Notes under the pieces: model-generated
Database searches by the model: none
What the model was told of the DNA's origin: nothing
What the model saw: the letters and a program-made list of their open reading frames with translations, nothing else
Part shown: positions 8,878 through 19,215 of the stretch, piece by piece
Layout: each line of letters starts with the position of its first letter
Position numbering within the stretch: position 1 is the stretch's first letter
Assembly (NCBI RefSeq): GCF_025252405.1
Contig: NZ_CP104307.1
Location: 372,001 to 436,000 of the forward strand
Direction: 5' to 3'
Length of the DNA stretch: 64,000 nt
Source of the DNA: Flavobacterium sp. TR2
GTDB taxonomy: Bacteria; Bacteroidota; Bacteroidia; Flavobacteriales; Flavobacteriaceae
Position numbers and translations under genes: made by a program

Positions 8878-11034
8878 TTAAGCGTTACCTTTTGCTTTTT
8901 TGATTACCTCTTCTGAAATATTAGAAGGTGTTTCTGCATAGTGAGAAAACTCCATAGTTGAAGTAGCTCTACCAGAAGACAATGTTCTTAATGTAGTAAC
9001 ATAACCAAACATCTCTGATAACGGCACATCAGCTTTAATTGTTTTAGCACCATTTCTATCACCCATATCATTAACTTGACCTCTACGACGGTTCAAGTCA
9101 CCTACGATATCACCCATGTTCTCTTCAGGAGTAATAACTTCGATTTTCATGATTGGCTCAAGAATAACAGCTCCAGCAGCACGTCCAGATTCTTTGTAAC
9201 CCATTCTTGCAGCTAATTCAAAAGAAAGAGCATCAGAATCCACAGGGTGGAAAGATCCGTCCAATAAAGTTACTTTCAAACTATCAACAGCGTATCCAGC
9301 TAATGGACCTGTTTTCATAGCCTCACGGAAACCTTTTTCAACAGCAGGGATATATTCTTTAGGAACGTTACCACCTTTTACCTCATTCACAAACTGTAAT
9401 CCAACAGGAACTTTACCATCCACTTCATCAGCAGGTTCGATTCTAAATACGATATCACCGAATTTACCACGACCTCCAGATTGCTTCTTATAAGTTTCTC
9501 TATGTTGAGCAGATTTAGTAAACGCCTCTTTGTACTCAACTTGCGGCTCACCTTGATTAACCTCTACCTTAAACTCACGTTTCATACGGTCAACCAAGAT
9601 ATCTAAGTGAAGCTCACCCATACCAGAGATAATAGTTTGACCAGAAGCCTCATCAGTTCTTACAGTAAACGTTGGATCCTCTTCAGCTAATTTAGCTAAA
9701 GCCATACCCATTTTATCAACATCAGCTTTAGTTTTAGGCTCAATAGCGATACCAATTACAGGCTCTGGGAATTTCATAGACTCCAAGATAATTGGACTCT
9801 TCTCATCACACAAAGTATCTCCAGTTTTGATATCTTTAAATCCTACAGCAGCTCCAATATCTCCAGCCTCAATAAATTCGATTGGATTCTGTTTGTTAGC
9901 GTGCATTTGGTAAATACGAGAAATTCTCTCCTTGTTACCAGAACGAGTATTTAAAACATAAGAACCAGCATCTAAACGCCCAGAGTAAGCACGGAAGAAA
10001 GCCAAACGACCTACGAATGGGTCAGTAGCAATTTTAAATGCTAAAGCAGCAAACGGCTCTTTCACATCTGGCTTACGCAAGATTTTAGTTTGATCTTCTT
10101 CTAATAATTCAGCATCATCAGGGTGAATTCCTTCAATACCTTCTTTATCTAATGGAGATGGTAAATACTTACAAACAGCATCTAACATAAATTGAACCCC
10201 TTTATTTTTGAAAGAAGAACCAGCAAGCATTGGAATGATAGCCATATCAATAGTAGCAGCTCTCAATGCATTGTTAATTTCCTCTTCAGTAATAGAGTTC
10301 TCATCCTCCATATACTTATCTAAAAGATTTTCATCGTAAGTAGCAATCTCTTCGATAAGGATAGAACGGTAATGCTTAACATCATCAACCATATCAGCTG
10401 GGATATCCACAACGTCAAAAGTAGCTCCTTGAGTTTCATCATGCCATACAATAGCTTGATTTTTAACTAAGTCAACGATACCTTTAAAATCTGCTTCATC
10501 ACCAATAGGCAAAGTAATTGCAACCGCATTTGATTTCAACATATCTTTAACCTGTCCGCATACAGCTAAGAAGTTAGCACCTTGACGGTCCATTTTATTT
10601 ACGAATCCCATACGAGGAACTCTATATTGATCAGCAAGTCTCCAGTTAGTTTCTGATTGAGGCTCAACACCATCAACAGCACTAAACAAGAAAACCAAAC
10701 CATCAAGTACACGTAGAGAACGGTTTACCTCTACAGTAAAGTCAACGTGTCCAGGAGTATCAATAATATTAAAGTGGTACGGTAACGATTCTGGAATAAC
10801 TTTACCTTGTACAGTTGGAAAGTTCCAAGTACAAGTTGTAGCAGCAGAAGTAATAGTAATACCTCTTTCTTGCTCTTGCGCCATCCAGTCCATTGTTGCA
10901 GCACCATCGTGCACCTCACCAATTTTGTGTGATTTTCCAGTATAAAAAAGAATACGCTCAGTTGTTGTTGTTTTACCAGCATCAATGTGAGCAGCGATTC
11001 CGATATTTCTTGTATATTTTAAATCTCTAGCCAT
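8878..11034 (-). CDS. fusA: elongation factor G
   Basis: EF-G is the GTPase that drives ribosomal translocation. The 718 residues cover all five domains. G-domain motifs are intact: P-loop AHIDAGKT (residues 15-22), DTPGHVDF and NKMD. Domain IV has the tip region typical of a translocating EF-G ([16 protein letters not shown]), and the C-terminal domain contains [15 protein letters not shown]. It sits between rpsG and rpsJ (11- and 10-bp gaps), as in most bacteria, and is therefore the housekeeping copy. Confidence 0.98.
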   Translation of the reverse strand: MARDLKYTRNIGIAAHIDAGKTTTTERILFYTGKSHKIGEVHDGAATMDWMAQEQERGITITSAATTCTWNFPTVQGKVIPESLPYHFNIIDTPGHVDFTVEVNRSLRVLDGLVFLFSAVDGVEPQSETNWRLADQYRVPRMGFVNKMDRQGANFLAVCGQVKDMLKSNAVAITLPIGDEADFKGIVDLVKNQAIVWHDETQGATFDVVDIPADMVDDVKHYRSILIEEIATYDENLLDKYMEDENSITEEEINNALRAATIDMAIIPMLAGSSFKNKGVQFMLDAVCKYLPSPLDKEGIEGIHPDDAELLEEDQTKILRKPDVKEPFAALAFKIATDPFVGRLAFFRAYSGRLDAGSYVLNTRSGNKERISRIYQMHANKQNPIEFIEAGDIGAAVGFKDIKTGDTLCDEKSPIILESMKFPEPVIGIAIEPKTKADVDKMGMALAKLAEEDPTFTVRTDEASGQTIISGMGELHLDILVDRMKREFKVEVNQGEPQVEYKEAFTKSAQHRETYKKQSGGRGKFGDIVFRIEPADEVDGKVPVGLQFVNEVKGGNVPKEYIPAVEKGFREAMKTGPLAGYAVDSLKVTLLDGSFHPVDSDALSFELAARMGYKESGRAAGAVILEPIMKIEVITPEENMGDIVGDLNRRRGQVNDMGDRNGAKTIKADVPLSEMFGYVTTLRTLSSGRATSTMEFSHYAETPSNISEEVIKKAKGNA

Positions 11035-11045
11035 TTCTTTACGAA

Positions 11046-11522
11046 TTAAAATCTAAAGTGAGAGAATGCTTTGTTAGCTTCTGCCATTTTGTGAGTATCC
11101 ATTCTTTTCTTAACCGCAGCACCTTCTTCTTTAGCCGCAGCTAAACATTCTGAAGCTAAACGTTGCGCCATAGATTTTTCATTTCTTCTTCTTGAATAAA
11201 GTATTAACCACTTCATTGCCATAGAAATTTTTCTGTCTGGACGAATCTGCATTGGGATTTGGAATGTAGCTCCACCTACTCTACGACTACGTACTTCTAC
11301 GTGAGGCATAACGTTTGTTAAAGCATCTTTCCAGATCTCTAATGAAGTTTTCTCATCATTTTGCTTTTTAGTTTCAATGATATCAATAGCATCATAAAAT
11401 ACTTTAAAAGCTGTAGATTTCTTACCATCCCACATTAAGTTGTTCACAAAACGCGTTACTAATTGGTCATTAAACCTTGGATCCGGTAAAAGTGGTCTTT
11501 TCTTTGCCGCTCTTTTTCTCAT
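11046..11522 (-). CDS. rpsG: 30S ribosomal protein S7
   Basis: S7 nucleates assembly of the 16S rRNA 3' domain and lies at the mRNA exit. The 158-residue protein begins [19 protein letters not shown] and contains the conserved [13 protein letters not shown] and [15 protein letters not shown] blocks. The C-terminal [20 protein letters not shown] is the usual ending. It lies 24 bp after rpsL and 11 bp before fusA. Confidence 0.98.
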   Translation of the reverse strand: MRKRAAKKRPLLPDPRFNDQLVTRFVNNLMWDGKKSTAFKVFYDAIDIIETKKQNDEKTSLEIWKDALTNVMPHVEVRSRRVGGATFQIPMQIRPDRKISMAMKWLILYSRRRNEKSMAQRLASECLAAAKEEGAAVKKRMDTHKMAEANKAFSHFRF

Positions 11523-11546
11523 GTCTTTTTCTTAAAAGTTTTTAAA

Positions 11547-11930
11547 TTACTTTTTTGCTTCTTTTGGGCGTTTAGCACCGTACTTAGATCTTCTTTGCGT
11601 TCTTCCTGCAACTCCTGACGTGTCAAGCGCTCCACGAACGATATGATATCTAACACCTGGTAAATCTTTTACCCTTCCACCTCGCACTAATACTATCGAG
11701 TGCTCTTGTAGATTGTGTCCTTCTCCTGGGATGTAAGCATTCACCTCATTACCATTTGTCAAACGTACACGCGCAACTTTACGCATTGCAGAGTTTGGTT
11801 TTTTTGGTGTAGTAGTGTAAACACGCGTACAAACCCCTCTTCTTTGAGGACAAGAATCTAAAGCAACCGATTTACTCTTCTTAGTGATCTGAGTTCTTCC
11901 TGTTCTTACTAATTGTTGAATTGTTGGCAT
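11547..11930 (-). CDS. rpsL: 30S ribosomal protein S12
   Basis: S12 sits in the decoding centre and is the target of streptomycin-resistance mutations. The 127-residue protein begins [12 protein letters not shown]. The two lysine positions that commonly mutate to resistance are both lysine here (TTPKKPNSA at residues 40-48, and GRVKDLPGV further on), so this allele looks streptomycin-sensitive at those sites. It is the first gene of the rpsL-rpsG-fusA-rpsJ unit, with a clear promoter upstream. Confidence 0.98.
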
Positions 11931-11983
11931 AATTAATACTAAAAATTATTATGTTTATTAAATTCCCGCTTTTTACGGGGTTG

Positions 11984-12014
11984 CAAATGTATAAAATATT
12001 TTTCACTATACAAA
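11984..12014 (-). promoter_or_regulatory. rpsL operon promoter
   Basis: The minus strand reads TTTG, 19 nt, TACATTTG, an exact match to the Bacteroidota -33/-7 consensus. The predicted transcript starts near 11979 and has a ~48-nt leader in which a short CCCG/CGGG hairpin can form (11965-11980). Confidence 0.8.
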
Positions 12015-12096
12015 CGTTAAATCATTAATTTTCAATAAGATTATTTAGGCTTATGATTTTACGAACAAACAATAGATATTTGCAATATTTTAATAA

Positions 12097-13815
12097 ATGA
12101 AACAATTGCCGTTGAAACACTTAATACAAATATTTCTTCTCCTATCTTTAAGCATTTCTGGCTATGCGCAAAACTTTCACTTAAAAATAAACGGAACAAA
12201 TAATATTGAAAACAAAATCATTGATTCATTAAGCTACAATCCTCAGCACCCGAATCTAAAATCTTTATTAAACGAAACAACGACAACTATCGAGAAACTT
12301 TCCAAAATTGGGTATCTCGACAGCAAAATACTAAAAACCAACAAGGTAAACGACAGCTCCTACGTTACCATTATATCATTAAATAGAAAAATAAAATACA
12401 TACATATATATATAGGAGCAAACAACCCTGTCTTTAAAACTGAAAAAATAAAAAATGACAGCATCGTAATTCCTTACAACGAAGTAGAAAGCTATTTAAA
12501 TAAAAAAATAGTAGAGGCCGAAAAATTAGGCTTTGCACTGAGTAAAATAAAATTGGAAAATATTCAAAAAAAAGGCACGATACTTTATGCAGATTTAAGT
12601 TTTAAAACAGAAAAAAAGCGCAGCATAAATTCAATCGTTCTAAACTACGCAAATCAAAACGAGCGTAATTTTTTCCCAGACAGCCATCTAAAACAACTTC
12701 GCAAAAAATATTTAAACAAAACTTTCAATCAGGAAACTACAAGAGAACTATATCGAGACATTAACAGTTACGAGTTTGTAAATCAGATAAAATATCCGGA
12801 AATTTTATTCACAAACGATTCTACTAAAATCTACGCCTATATAGAAAAAAGGAAAGCCAATACTTTTGATGGCTACATAGGCTTTTCTAATGACGACAGC
12901 AAAAAGATTCGCCTCAATGGATATTTAGATATTTCATTAATAAACACACTCCATGCGGGCGAACAATTTTCGCTATATTGGAAAAGCGACGGCAATAAAC
13001 AAACAACTTTCAATACAAAACTCGAAATTCCATATATTTTCAGAACCTCACTGGCCGTAAAAGCTCAACTTAACATTTTTAAACAGGACAGCACATTTCA
13101 AAACACAAAAACAGCGATCGATCTTGGCTATTATATAAATTACAATTCCAAAATATATCTCGGATATCAATCAACCGAATCAAGCGACATTCAAAATACC
13201 AACAGCGCAACTCTCAGTGATTTTAAAAACTCCTACATCACTTCTACTTTTGAATACAAAAAAAATGACCATTCCAACGATCTATTTCCAAGAAAATCAT
13301 ATGCAAATCTATTATTTGGTTACGGAAAAAGAAGCACTAACAATTCTCCCGAAACGACAGAAACCACTAACCAATTTTATACTAACCTAAATCTGTCTTA
13401 CAATTTCGAATTAAACAAAAAAAACTTTGTTTACATCAATCCTCAAATTCTATATCTAAAAAGCAATAATTATATAGTAAATGAACTTTTTAGATTTGGA
13501 GGTTTAAATTCAATTCGCGGTTTTTCAGAAAATAGCTTGCAAGGAAATAATGCAAATTTATTCATTACCGAATATCGATATTTACTTAGCTCAAATTTAT
13601 ACATACACACCATACTTGATTATGGAATTTATCAAGACCAAACTTCATTAAAAAATAGCAAAAAATTCAGCAGTTTAATCAGTGCTGGTGTAGGTTTAGG
13701 ACTACTAACAAAAAATGGATTATTAAAGCTAATAATAGCCAATGGAAGCACAAATGACGCCGAAATAAAATTTTATAACAGTATCCTTACAATATGTTAT
13801 AATGTTAAATTTTAA
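12097..13815 (+). CDS. Omp85/BamA-like outer-membrane protein
   Basis: Predicted beta-barrel outer-membrane protein. A signal peptide (LLLSLSISGYAQ) ends near residue 25. The N-terminal half is a soluble, Lys/Asn-rich region with no POTRA repeat I can name by eye. The C-terminal half carries an Omp85-type barrel signature FGGLNSIRGFSENSLQG (about residues 467-483), and the chain ends in phenylalanine (CYNVKF), as barrel proteins do. At 572 residues it is shorter than BamA (~850), so it is more likely a TamA-like or surface-antigen relative than BamA itself. Substrate unknown. It is divergent from rpsL. Confidence 0.75.
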   Translation: MKQLPLKHLIQIFLLLSLSISGYAQNFHLKINGTNNIENKIIDSLSYNPQHPNLKSLLNETTTTIEKLSKIGYLDSKILKTNKVNDSSYVTIISLNRKIKYIHIYIGANNPVFKTEKIKNDSIVIPYNEVESYLNKKIVEAEKLGFALSKIKLENIQKKGTILYADLSFKTEKKRSINSIVLNYANQNERNFFPDSHLKQLRKKYLNKTFNQETTRELYRDINSYEFVNQIKYPEILFTNDSTKIYAYIEKRKANTFDGYIGFSNDDSKKIRLNGYLDISLINTLHAGEQFSLYWKSDGNKQTTFNTKLEIPYIFRTSLAVKAQLNIFKQDSTFQNTKTAIDLGYYINYNSKIYLGYQSTESSDIQNTNSATLSDFKNSYITSTFEYKKNDHSNDLFPRKSYANLLFGYGKRSTNNSPETTETTNQFYTNLNLSYNFELNKKNFVYINPQILYLKSNNYIVNELFRFGGLNSIRGFSENSLQGNNANLFITEYRYLLSSNLYIHTILDYGIYQDQTSLKNSKKFSSLISAGVGLGLLTKNGLLKLIIANGSTNDAEIKFYNSILTICYNVKF

Positions 13816-13831
13816 GTCATTATAAAAATAC

Positions 13832-13858
13832 ATTAACAAAATATTAGGATTTTTAGCG
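13832..13858 (+). promoter_or_regulatory. conserved block upstream of susC copy 1
   Basis: This 27-bp block (ATTAACAAA...GATTTTT...CG) matches 23 of 27 bases with 19167-19193, upstream of the second susC gene. It ends 44 bp before the chosen ATG here and 22 bp before the ATG in the second locus. It lacks a clear TAnnTTTG box, so it may be an alternative promoter or a regulator site. The function is inferred from conservation only. Confidence 0.5.
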
Positions 13859-13902
13859 ATTAATTACGAATATTACATAACTAATCCAAAATGTTTGTTA
13901 AT

Positions 13903-16900
13903 ATGAAATCAAAACTAAGCAGATTCTTAGTGCTTTTATTAGCACTAATCGCGCAACTAACCTTTGCGCAAGAAAGAACTGTTTCGGGAATTGTTACCGA
14001 TGATGCAAGTATGCCTTTACCGGGCGTAAGCGTATTAGTAAAGGGAACAAAAACTGGAACACAAACCGATTTTGACGGAAAATATTCTATCAAAGCAACA
14101 CCAAGTCAAATTTTAGTTTTTAGCTACATTGGAATGAAATCTCAAGAGTTTCCAGCTAGCTCGACAAAAGTGAATGCTAAATTGTCCAGTGATGCACAAC
14201 AACTGGAAGGAGTTGTTGTTACTGCGTTAGGATTATCAAGAGAGAAAAAATCTCTTGGTTATGCAACGCAAGAAGTCAAAGGAGAAAACCTAGCCGCGGT
14301 TAAAAGCGACAACTTCGTAAATGCCATATCTGGAAAAGTTTCTGGGGTTCAAGTAAAAAGAACAACAAACTTTGGAGGTTCCACTAATATTGTCATTAGA
14401 GGAAATTCTTCTTTGACAGGAAACAATCAAGCCTTATTTGTTATTGATGGGGTTCCAGTAAGCAACAACAACTCAAACACAAGAGACCAAGAACAATCTG
14501 GAGCAGGTTATGACTATGGTAGCGCCGCATCAGACATTAACCCTGAAGACATCGAATCTATCAACGTCCTTAAAGGCTCTGCCGCAAGTGCCCTCTATGG
14601 ATCGAGAGCTGCTAATGGTGTTGTTGTTATTACAACAAAAAAGGGAAACAAAAAAGCCAAAGGCTACTCTGTTACTGTTAATTCTGGCGTAACAATTGGT
14701 TCTGTCGACAAAAGCACTTTTATAAAATATCAAAAACAGTATGGTGCCGGATATGGACCTTACTATGGTCCTGACGAAGATTCGTATTTAGACCATATTG
14801 ATATAAATGGAGATGGAGTTCTAGATAATGTTACTCCATTAACCGAAGACGCTTCCTACGGACAAGCTTTTGATCCAAAATTAATGGTTTACCAATGGGA
14901 CGCATTTTATCCTGAGTCTCCAAATTACATGAAAGCAACACCTTGGGTAGCAGCAAAAAATGGTCCAATTACTTTTTTTGAAAAACCAGTAGCTCTTACC
15001 AACTCTATATCAATAGACAAAGGCTTGGAAAATGGCTATTTAAGATTAGGAGCCAACAATCTTGATCAAACTGGTTTAATGCCAAACAGTAGCTTAAAGA
15101 GAAACACTTTCACGTTGAACGCATCGACCCTAATTAACGACAGATTAACTATAGCGGGATATGGAAACTTTACAAAAACAAATACTGTTGGTAGAAACAG
15201 CACAGGGTATAATGACAACATTGCCGGTAATTTTAGACAATGGTGGCAAACCAACGTTGACATAAAAGGCCTGAGACAAGCTTATGAACTTACAGGGCGC
15301 AATGTGACATGGAACCCAAATTCGTACACTAATCCGACTCCAATATTTTGGGACAACCCTTATTTCCAACGTTATGAAAATTACGAATCAGATAGCAGAA
15401 GCAGGTTTATCGGAAATCTTTCTTTAAATTATAAAATTGCAAGCTGGTTAGATGCCTTTGGCCGAATTTCTGTTGATACGTATGACGAACTACAAGAAGA
15501 AAGAAGAGCGATTGGAAGCGTGCCAGCTAATTTCGGAATTGGAACTGGCGGCGGAGATGGTTCTCTTAACAGAAACCCAGCATCATCTGGCTACTCACGA
15601 AAAAACATAGGCTTTAGCGAATACAACTACGACTTCATGTTGAATTACAATACAGACATCACAGAAAAACTAAACCTAAAAGGTGTTGTCGGAGTAAACA
15701 TTAGAAGAAGTTATTACAATTCGATATTCGCAGCAACAAACGGCGGACTTGCCATTCCAAAATTATATTCTCTTCAAAACACTAAAAGCCCACTATTGGC
15801 TCCAATTGAAAGAGATGAATCTATAGGTGTAGACGGTATTTATGGAAGTGCATCTTTTGGTTATGAGGATTACTTATTTCTAGAGGGAACAATTAGGAGA
15901 GACCATTCTTCAACTCTTCCAGAAGCTAATAGCAGCTACTACTATCCATCTGTTTCTTCAAGTTTTGTATTCTCTAAATTTATAGAGGCAGACTGGTTGT
16001 CTTTTGGAAAAGTGAGACTTAATTATGCTGAAGTTGGGAATAGCCCTGGCTTTGACAGAGTTCTTGATACCTATGCTGTTAACACTGCATTTGGAGCGGC
16101 ATCAGCATCAGTAAAAGATACTAAGAACAATCCAAACCTAAAACCTGAACGCACAAAAAGCTACGAAGCAGGTTTGGAACTTTCTTTCTTTAAAAAGAGA
16201 TTAGGATTTGATTTCTCTTACTACAAATCCAATTCAATTGACCAGATCATTCCATTAAGACTTACTTCCTCTACAGGATATTTATACGAATTAATTAATG
16301 CTGGGGAAATTGAAAACAAAGGGATTGAGATAACTTTAAGTGGTACTCCGATAAAAACAGACACTTTTTCATGGGAGGTGAATTTGAATTTTGCTAGAAA
16401 TAGAAACAAAGTTTTAAACCTTTTAGACGGCATTGACAATTTACAATTAGGATCTTTTCAAGGCGGTGTAACAATAAATGCTGCAGTAGGACAACCATAC
16501 GGCGTAATATATGGCACAAAATACACTTATTTAAATGGACAACCAGTTGTTGATCCGAGCAATGGGCAATACATCAAAACTTCAACATCTGACAATCCGA
16601 TTGGAAATGCAAATCCTGATTACACAGGAGGTTTAAACAATAGATTTGTCTATAAAAACTTTTCATTTGAATTCTTAATCGATATGCAAAAAGGCGGACA
16701 AATATTCTCACTAGACCGCTATTATGGTTTGGCAACAGGTCTGCCAGATGACACAGCTTTTATAAATGAACTAGGAAACCCAATAAGAAACCCATTAACT
16801 CCAGGATCTGATAGCGGAGGATTTATAAACCCAGGGGTAAATCCTGACGGCACGGTTAATTCTACAAGAATTGAAGCAAGCCGATTTGGAGCGCAAGGTT

Positions 16901-17181
16901 ACAGAAGAGGTCTGCCTGATGAAGCCTTTGTATACGATGCAAGTTATATCAAATTAAGACAAACAGCAATTACATATTCTTTACCAGAAAAAGTATTAAA
17001 AAATACATTCATGAATGGAATGACTTTTAGCATTGTTGGTACAAATCTTTGGATTATCCACAAAAACTTGCCAGATGCAGATCCAGAATCAGGATTAGGA
17101 GCTGGTAACTTACAAGGTTACTCAACAGGATCTTTGCCATCAACAAGAGATGTTAGCTTTAACGTTAAAGTCCAATTTTAA
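13903..17181 (+). CDS. SusC/RagA-family TonB-dependent receptor (locus 1)
   Basis: Outer-membrane TonB-dependent transporter that, with its SusD partner, imports an oligomeric nutrient. I choose the ATG at 13903 (MKSKLSRFLVLLLALIAQ) because the signal peptide begins there; an ATG four codons earlier is possible. Order: signal peptide to about residue 22, carboxypeptidase-regulatory-like domain (GVSVLVKGTKTGTQTDFDGK), TonB-box-like LEGVVVTALG, plug with VIRGNSSLTG and ALFVIDGVPV, then a 22-strand-type barrel ending FNVKVQF. About 1092 residues, normal for SusC. The SusD gene follows 11 bp later. No polysaccharide-degrading enzyme or regulator is adjacent, so the substrate cannot be named. Confidence 0.95.
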   Translation: MKSKLSRFLVLLLALIAQLTFAQERTVSGIVTDDASMPLPGVSVLVKGTKTGTQTDFDGKYSIKATPSQILVFSYIGMKSQEFPASSTKVNAKLSSDAQQLEGVVVTALGLSREKKSLGYATQEVKGENLAAVKSDNFVNAISGKVSGVQVKRTTNFGGSTNIVIRGNSSLTGNNQALFVIDGVPVSNNNSNTRDQEQSGAGYDYGSAASDINPEDIESINVLKGSAASALYGSRAANGVVVITTKKGNKKAKGYSVTVNSGVTIGSVDKSTFIKYQKQYGAGYGPYYGPDEDSYLDHIDINGDGVLDNVTPLTEDASYGQAFDPKLMVYQWDAFYPESPNYMKATPWVAAKNGPITFFEKPVALTNSISIDKGLENGYLRLGANNLDQTGLMPNSSLKRNTFTLNASTLINDRLTIAGYGNFTKTNTVGRNSTGYNDNIAGNFRQWWQTNVDIKGLRQAYELTGRNVTWNPNSYTNPTPIFWDNPYFQRYENYESDSRSRFIGNLSLNYKIASWLDAFGRISVDTYDELQEERRAIGSVPANFGIGTGGGDGSLNRNPASSGYSRKNIGFSEYNYDFMLNYNTDITEKLNLKGVVGVNIRRSYYNSIFAATNGGLAIPKLYSLQNTKSPLLAPIERDESIGVDGIYGSASFGYEDYLFLEGTIRRDHSSTLPEANSSYYYPSVSSSFVFSKFIEADWLSFGKVRLNYAEVGNSPGFDRVLDTYAVNTAFGAASASVKDTKNNPNLKPERTKSYEAGLELSFFKKRLGFDFSYYKSNSIDQIIPLRLTSSTGYLYELINAGEIENKGIEITLSGTPIKTDTFSWEVNLNFARNRNKVLNLLDGIDNLQLGSFQGGVTINAAVGQPYGVIYGTKYTYLNGQPVVDPSNGQYIKTSTSDNPIGNANPDYTGGLNNRFVYKNFSFEFLIDMQKGGQIFSLDRYYGLATGLPDDTAFINELGNPIRNPLTPGSDSGGFINPGVNPDGTVNSTRIEASRFGAQGYRRGLPDEAFVYDASYIKLRQTAITYSLPEKVLKNTFMNGMTFSIVGTNLWIIHKNLPDADPESGLGAGNLQGYSTGSLPSTRDVSFNVKVQF

Positions 17182-17192
17182 ATCAAAAAATC

Positions 17193-18653
17193 ATGAAAAA
17201 AATATTCATAACCATACTCACCGCAGTTACATTATCGTCCTGCTCTGATGATATAGAAAAGCTAAATGTGAATGTCAAAGACCCTTCTAATGTACCAGGA
17301 GAAGCCTTATTTACCAGCGCACAAAAAAGTTTGGTAGATCAGATGACAAACACAAATGTCAACAACAACATCATAAGGTTAATCAATCAATACTTTACAG
17401 AGACCGTTTATACAGACGAGAGCAACTATGACTTAGTTACAAGAACAATTCCAGAACAACACTGGCAATTTTTATATAAAGATGTATTAAAAGACTTAGA
17501 CCAAAGTGCCAAAAACATTACCAATACGCCACTAGGTCTAACCGAAAATCCATTAGACAAACAAAACAAACTTGCAATCATAGAAGTATTAAATGTTTAT
17601 ACGTATGCAATATTAGTTGAGACATTTGGAAATGTACCTTATTCTCAAGCTATAAATCTTGACTACAAAACACCAAAATACGATGATGGTTTAACAATTT
17701 ACAAAGATTTGATTAAGCGATTGAACAATGCAATAGCCAAATTAAACACTGGAGGCAAAAGCTTTGGAGATAGCGACAGAATCTATGGAGGCGACGTTAC
17801 TAAATGGATTAAGTTTGCAAATACTCTAAAATTAAGAATGGGTATAACAATTTCTGATATTCCAGCCGAAAGCGCATTAGCACAAGCAACAGTATCTAGT
17901 GCAGCCCCTTTAGTTTTCACATCAAATCTTGACAATGCAGATCTAAAATATTTAACAGCTACGCCAAATACTAATCCATTATATGTAGATCTTGTTGCCA
18001 GTGGCCGTTCCGATTTTGTTCCAACTAGCACCATAATAGACGAAATGAACAGTTTGAATGACCCAAGACGTTCAAAATACTTTGACGACAATATGGATGA
18101 TCCATCTACGCCAGAAATAGAATATATTGGAGGTGAGAATGGCGCCAGCAATTCATTTGCACAAAAAACCCATATTACACCAACAATTCAAGCTCCAGAT
18201 TTTCCAGGAACAATCTTAGATTATGCCGAAGCTGAATTTCTATTGGCAGAAGCAGCCGAAAGATCACTATACGGAACACCTGCTGATGCAGAAGCACACT
18301 ATAACGCAGCAATAACAGCTTCTATATTAGACTGGGGTGGAACCGAAGCAGAAGCCACTGCTTATTTAGCAAATCCCGATGTTGCCTACACAACAGCTGC
18401 AGGAACTTGGAAACAAAAAATAGGAATTCAAAGCTGGATCGCCTTTTACAACAATTCATTTGAAGGATGGTCATTTTACAGAAGATTAGATTTCCCAGTT
18501 TTAGTTGCTCCACCAGATGCAGTTTCAGGCATACCAATGCGTTATACGTATCCAATTATAGAACAATCACTAAACAAAGCAAGCTATACAGATGCAAGCG
18601 CAGCAATTGGTGGCGATGCAGTAGAAACTAAATTGTTTTGGGATAAATTTTAA
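17193..18653 (+). CDS. SusD/RagB-like surface lipoprotein (locus 1)
   Basis: Substrate-capturing lid lipoprotein of the preceding SusC. The lipobox LSSC gives a lipid-modified cysteine at residue 17, followed directly by SDDIE, which resembles the surface-export signal described for F. johnsoniae lipoproteins (SDDFE). The protein is of the SusD-like_2 type: helical TPR-like core with the C-terminal FEGWSFYRRLDFPVL motif. 486 residues. It starts 11 bp after susC and is followed by a strong terminator, so susC-susD form a two-gene operon. Confidence 0.92.
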   Translation: MKKIFITILTAVTLSSCSDDIEKLNVNVKDPSNVPGEALFTSAQKSLVDQMTNTNVNNNIIRLINQYFTETVYTDESNYDLVTRTIPEQHWQFLYKDVLKDLDQSAKNITNTPLGLTENPLDKQNKLAIIEVLNVYTYAILVETFGNVPYSQAINLDYKTPKYDDGLTIYKDLIKRLNNAIAKLNTGGKSFGDSDRIYGGDVTKWIKFANTLKLRMGITISDIPAESALAQATVSSAAPLVFTSNLDNADLKYLTATPNTNPLYVDLVASGRSDFVPTSTIIDEMNSLNDPRRSKYFDDNMDDPSTPEIEYIGGENGASNSFAQKTHITPTIQAPDFPGTILDYAEAEFLLAEAAERSLYGTPADAEAHYNAAITASILDWGGTEAEATAYLANPDVAYTTAAGTWKQKIGIQSWIAFYNNSFEGWSFYRRLDFPVLVAPPDAVSGIPMRYTYPIIEQSLNKASYTDASAAIGGDAVETKLFWDKF

Positions 18654-18678
18654 CGTATATACCTTAATAAATTAAACG

Positions 18679-18714
18679 AAAAGCGGTTGCAGAAAAATCT
18701 GCAACCGCTTTTAT
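18679..18714 (+). terminator. terminator after SusCD locus 1
   Basis: A perfect 11-bp stem GCGGTTGCAGA/TCTGCAACCGC with an AAAA loop, followed by TTTTATTTT. Confidence 0.9.
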
Positions 18715-19166
18715 TTTAAAAAACTACCTAACATTAATTTTACATTTTACTTACATCATTCACCATAATATCACAATCTTCATAACAAGAAAAGTGTTAA
18801 AAAAAATCATAACCACCAATTTTTGAAAACAGCAAAAGAACATCGGTAATTTCCCAAAGCCATATAGCGGCAGAAAAACACTTTATAGGTCTCTTAACAC
18901 TGACAATTAAAGAGTCACGCCTTTTTTAACAAAATTTAGCAATTAACCTCACCGTTTTTTTAGGATAAAAGTTATAAAAAAAACATTTAAACACCCTTCA
19001 TCTATAAATTTAACATTTAAGGGTTTGATAAAATTTTTAATTATTATCAAATTTAACACTAAAAATTACGGATTTGTAATTTTAAGCTCTTTTTAATCTA
19101 CAAAAAAGCAAAATCTCATCCTAAAATCATTATTTAACTAAAAAAAAAGCTTTTTAAATTAGGTAG

Positions 19167-19193
19167 ATTAACAAATTATTAAGATTTTTGTCG
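19167..19193 (+). promoter_or_regulatory. conserved block upstream of susC copy 2
   Basis: The partner of 13832-13858, with 23 of 27 identical bases, ending 22 bp before the start codon. Given its position and conservation it probably belongs to the susC promoter. Confidence 0.5.
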
Positions 19194-19215
19194 GACTAAT
19201 TCAAAATATTTAAAA

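Larger units (their letters stand above)
18654..19215. other. intergenic region between the two SusCD loci
   Basis: 562 bp, AT-rich, with no credible gene. It holds the locus-1 terminator (18679-18714), a palindrome TTTGATAA/TTATCAAA (19024-19031 and 19044-19051) that could be an operator, and the block shared with the other susC gene (19167-19193). The length and the palindrome suggest a regulated promoter for locus 2. Confidence 0.5.

Noticed and set aside
10731..10985. Minus-strand frame rich in Leu/Gln inside fusA
   Set aside because: A frame-shifted shadow of EF-G codons; low complexity with no family features.
11547..11930. Streptomycin-resistance allele of rpsL
   Set aside because: Both commonly mutated lysine positions are lysine.
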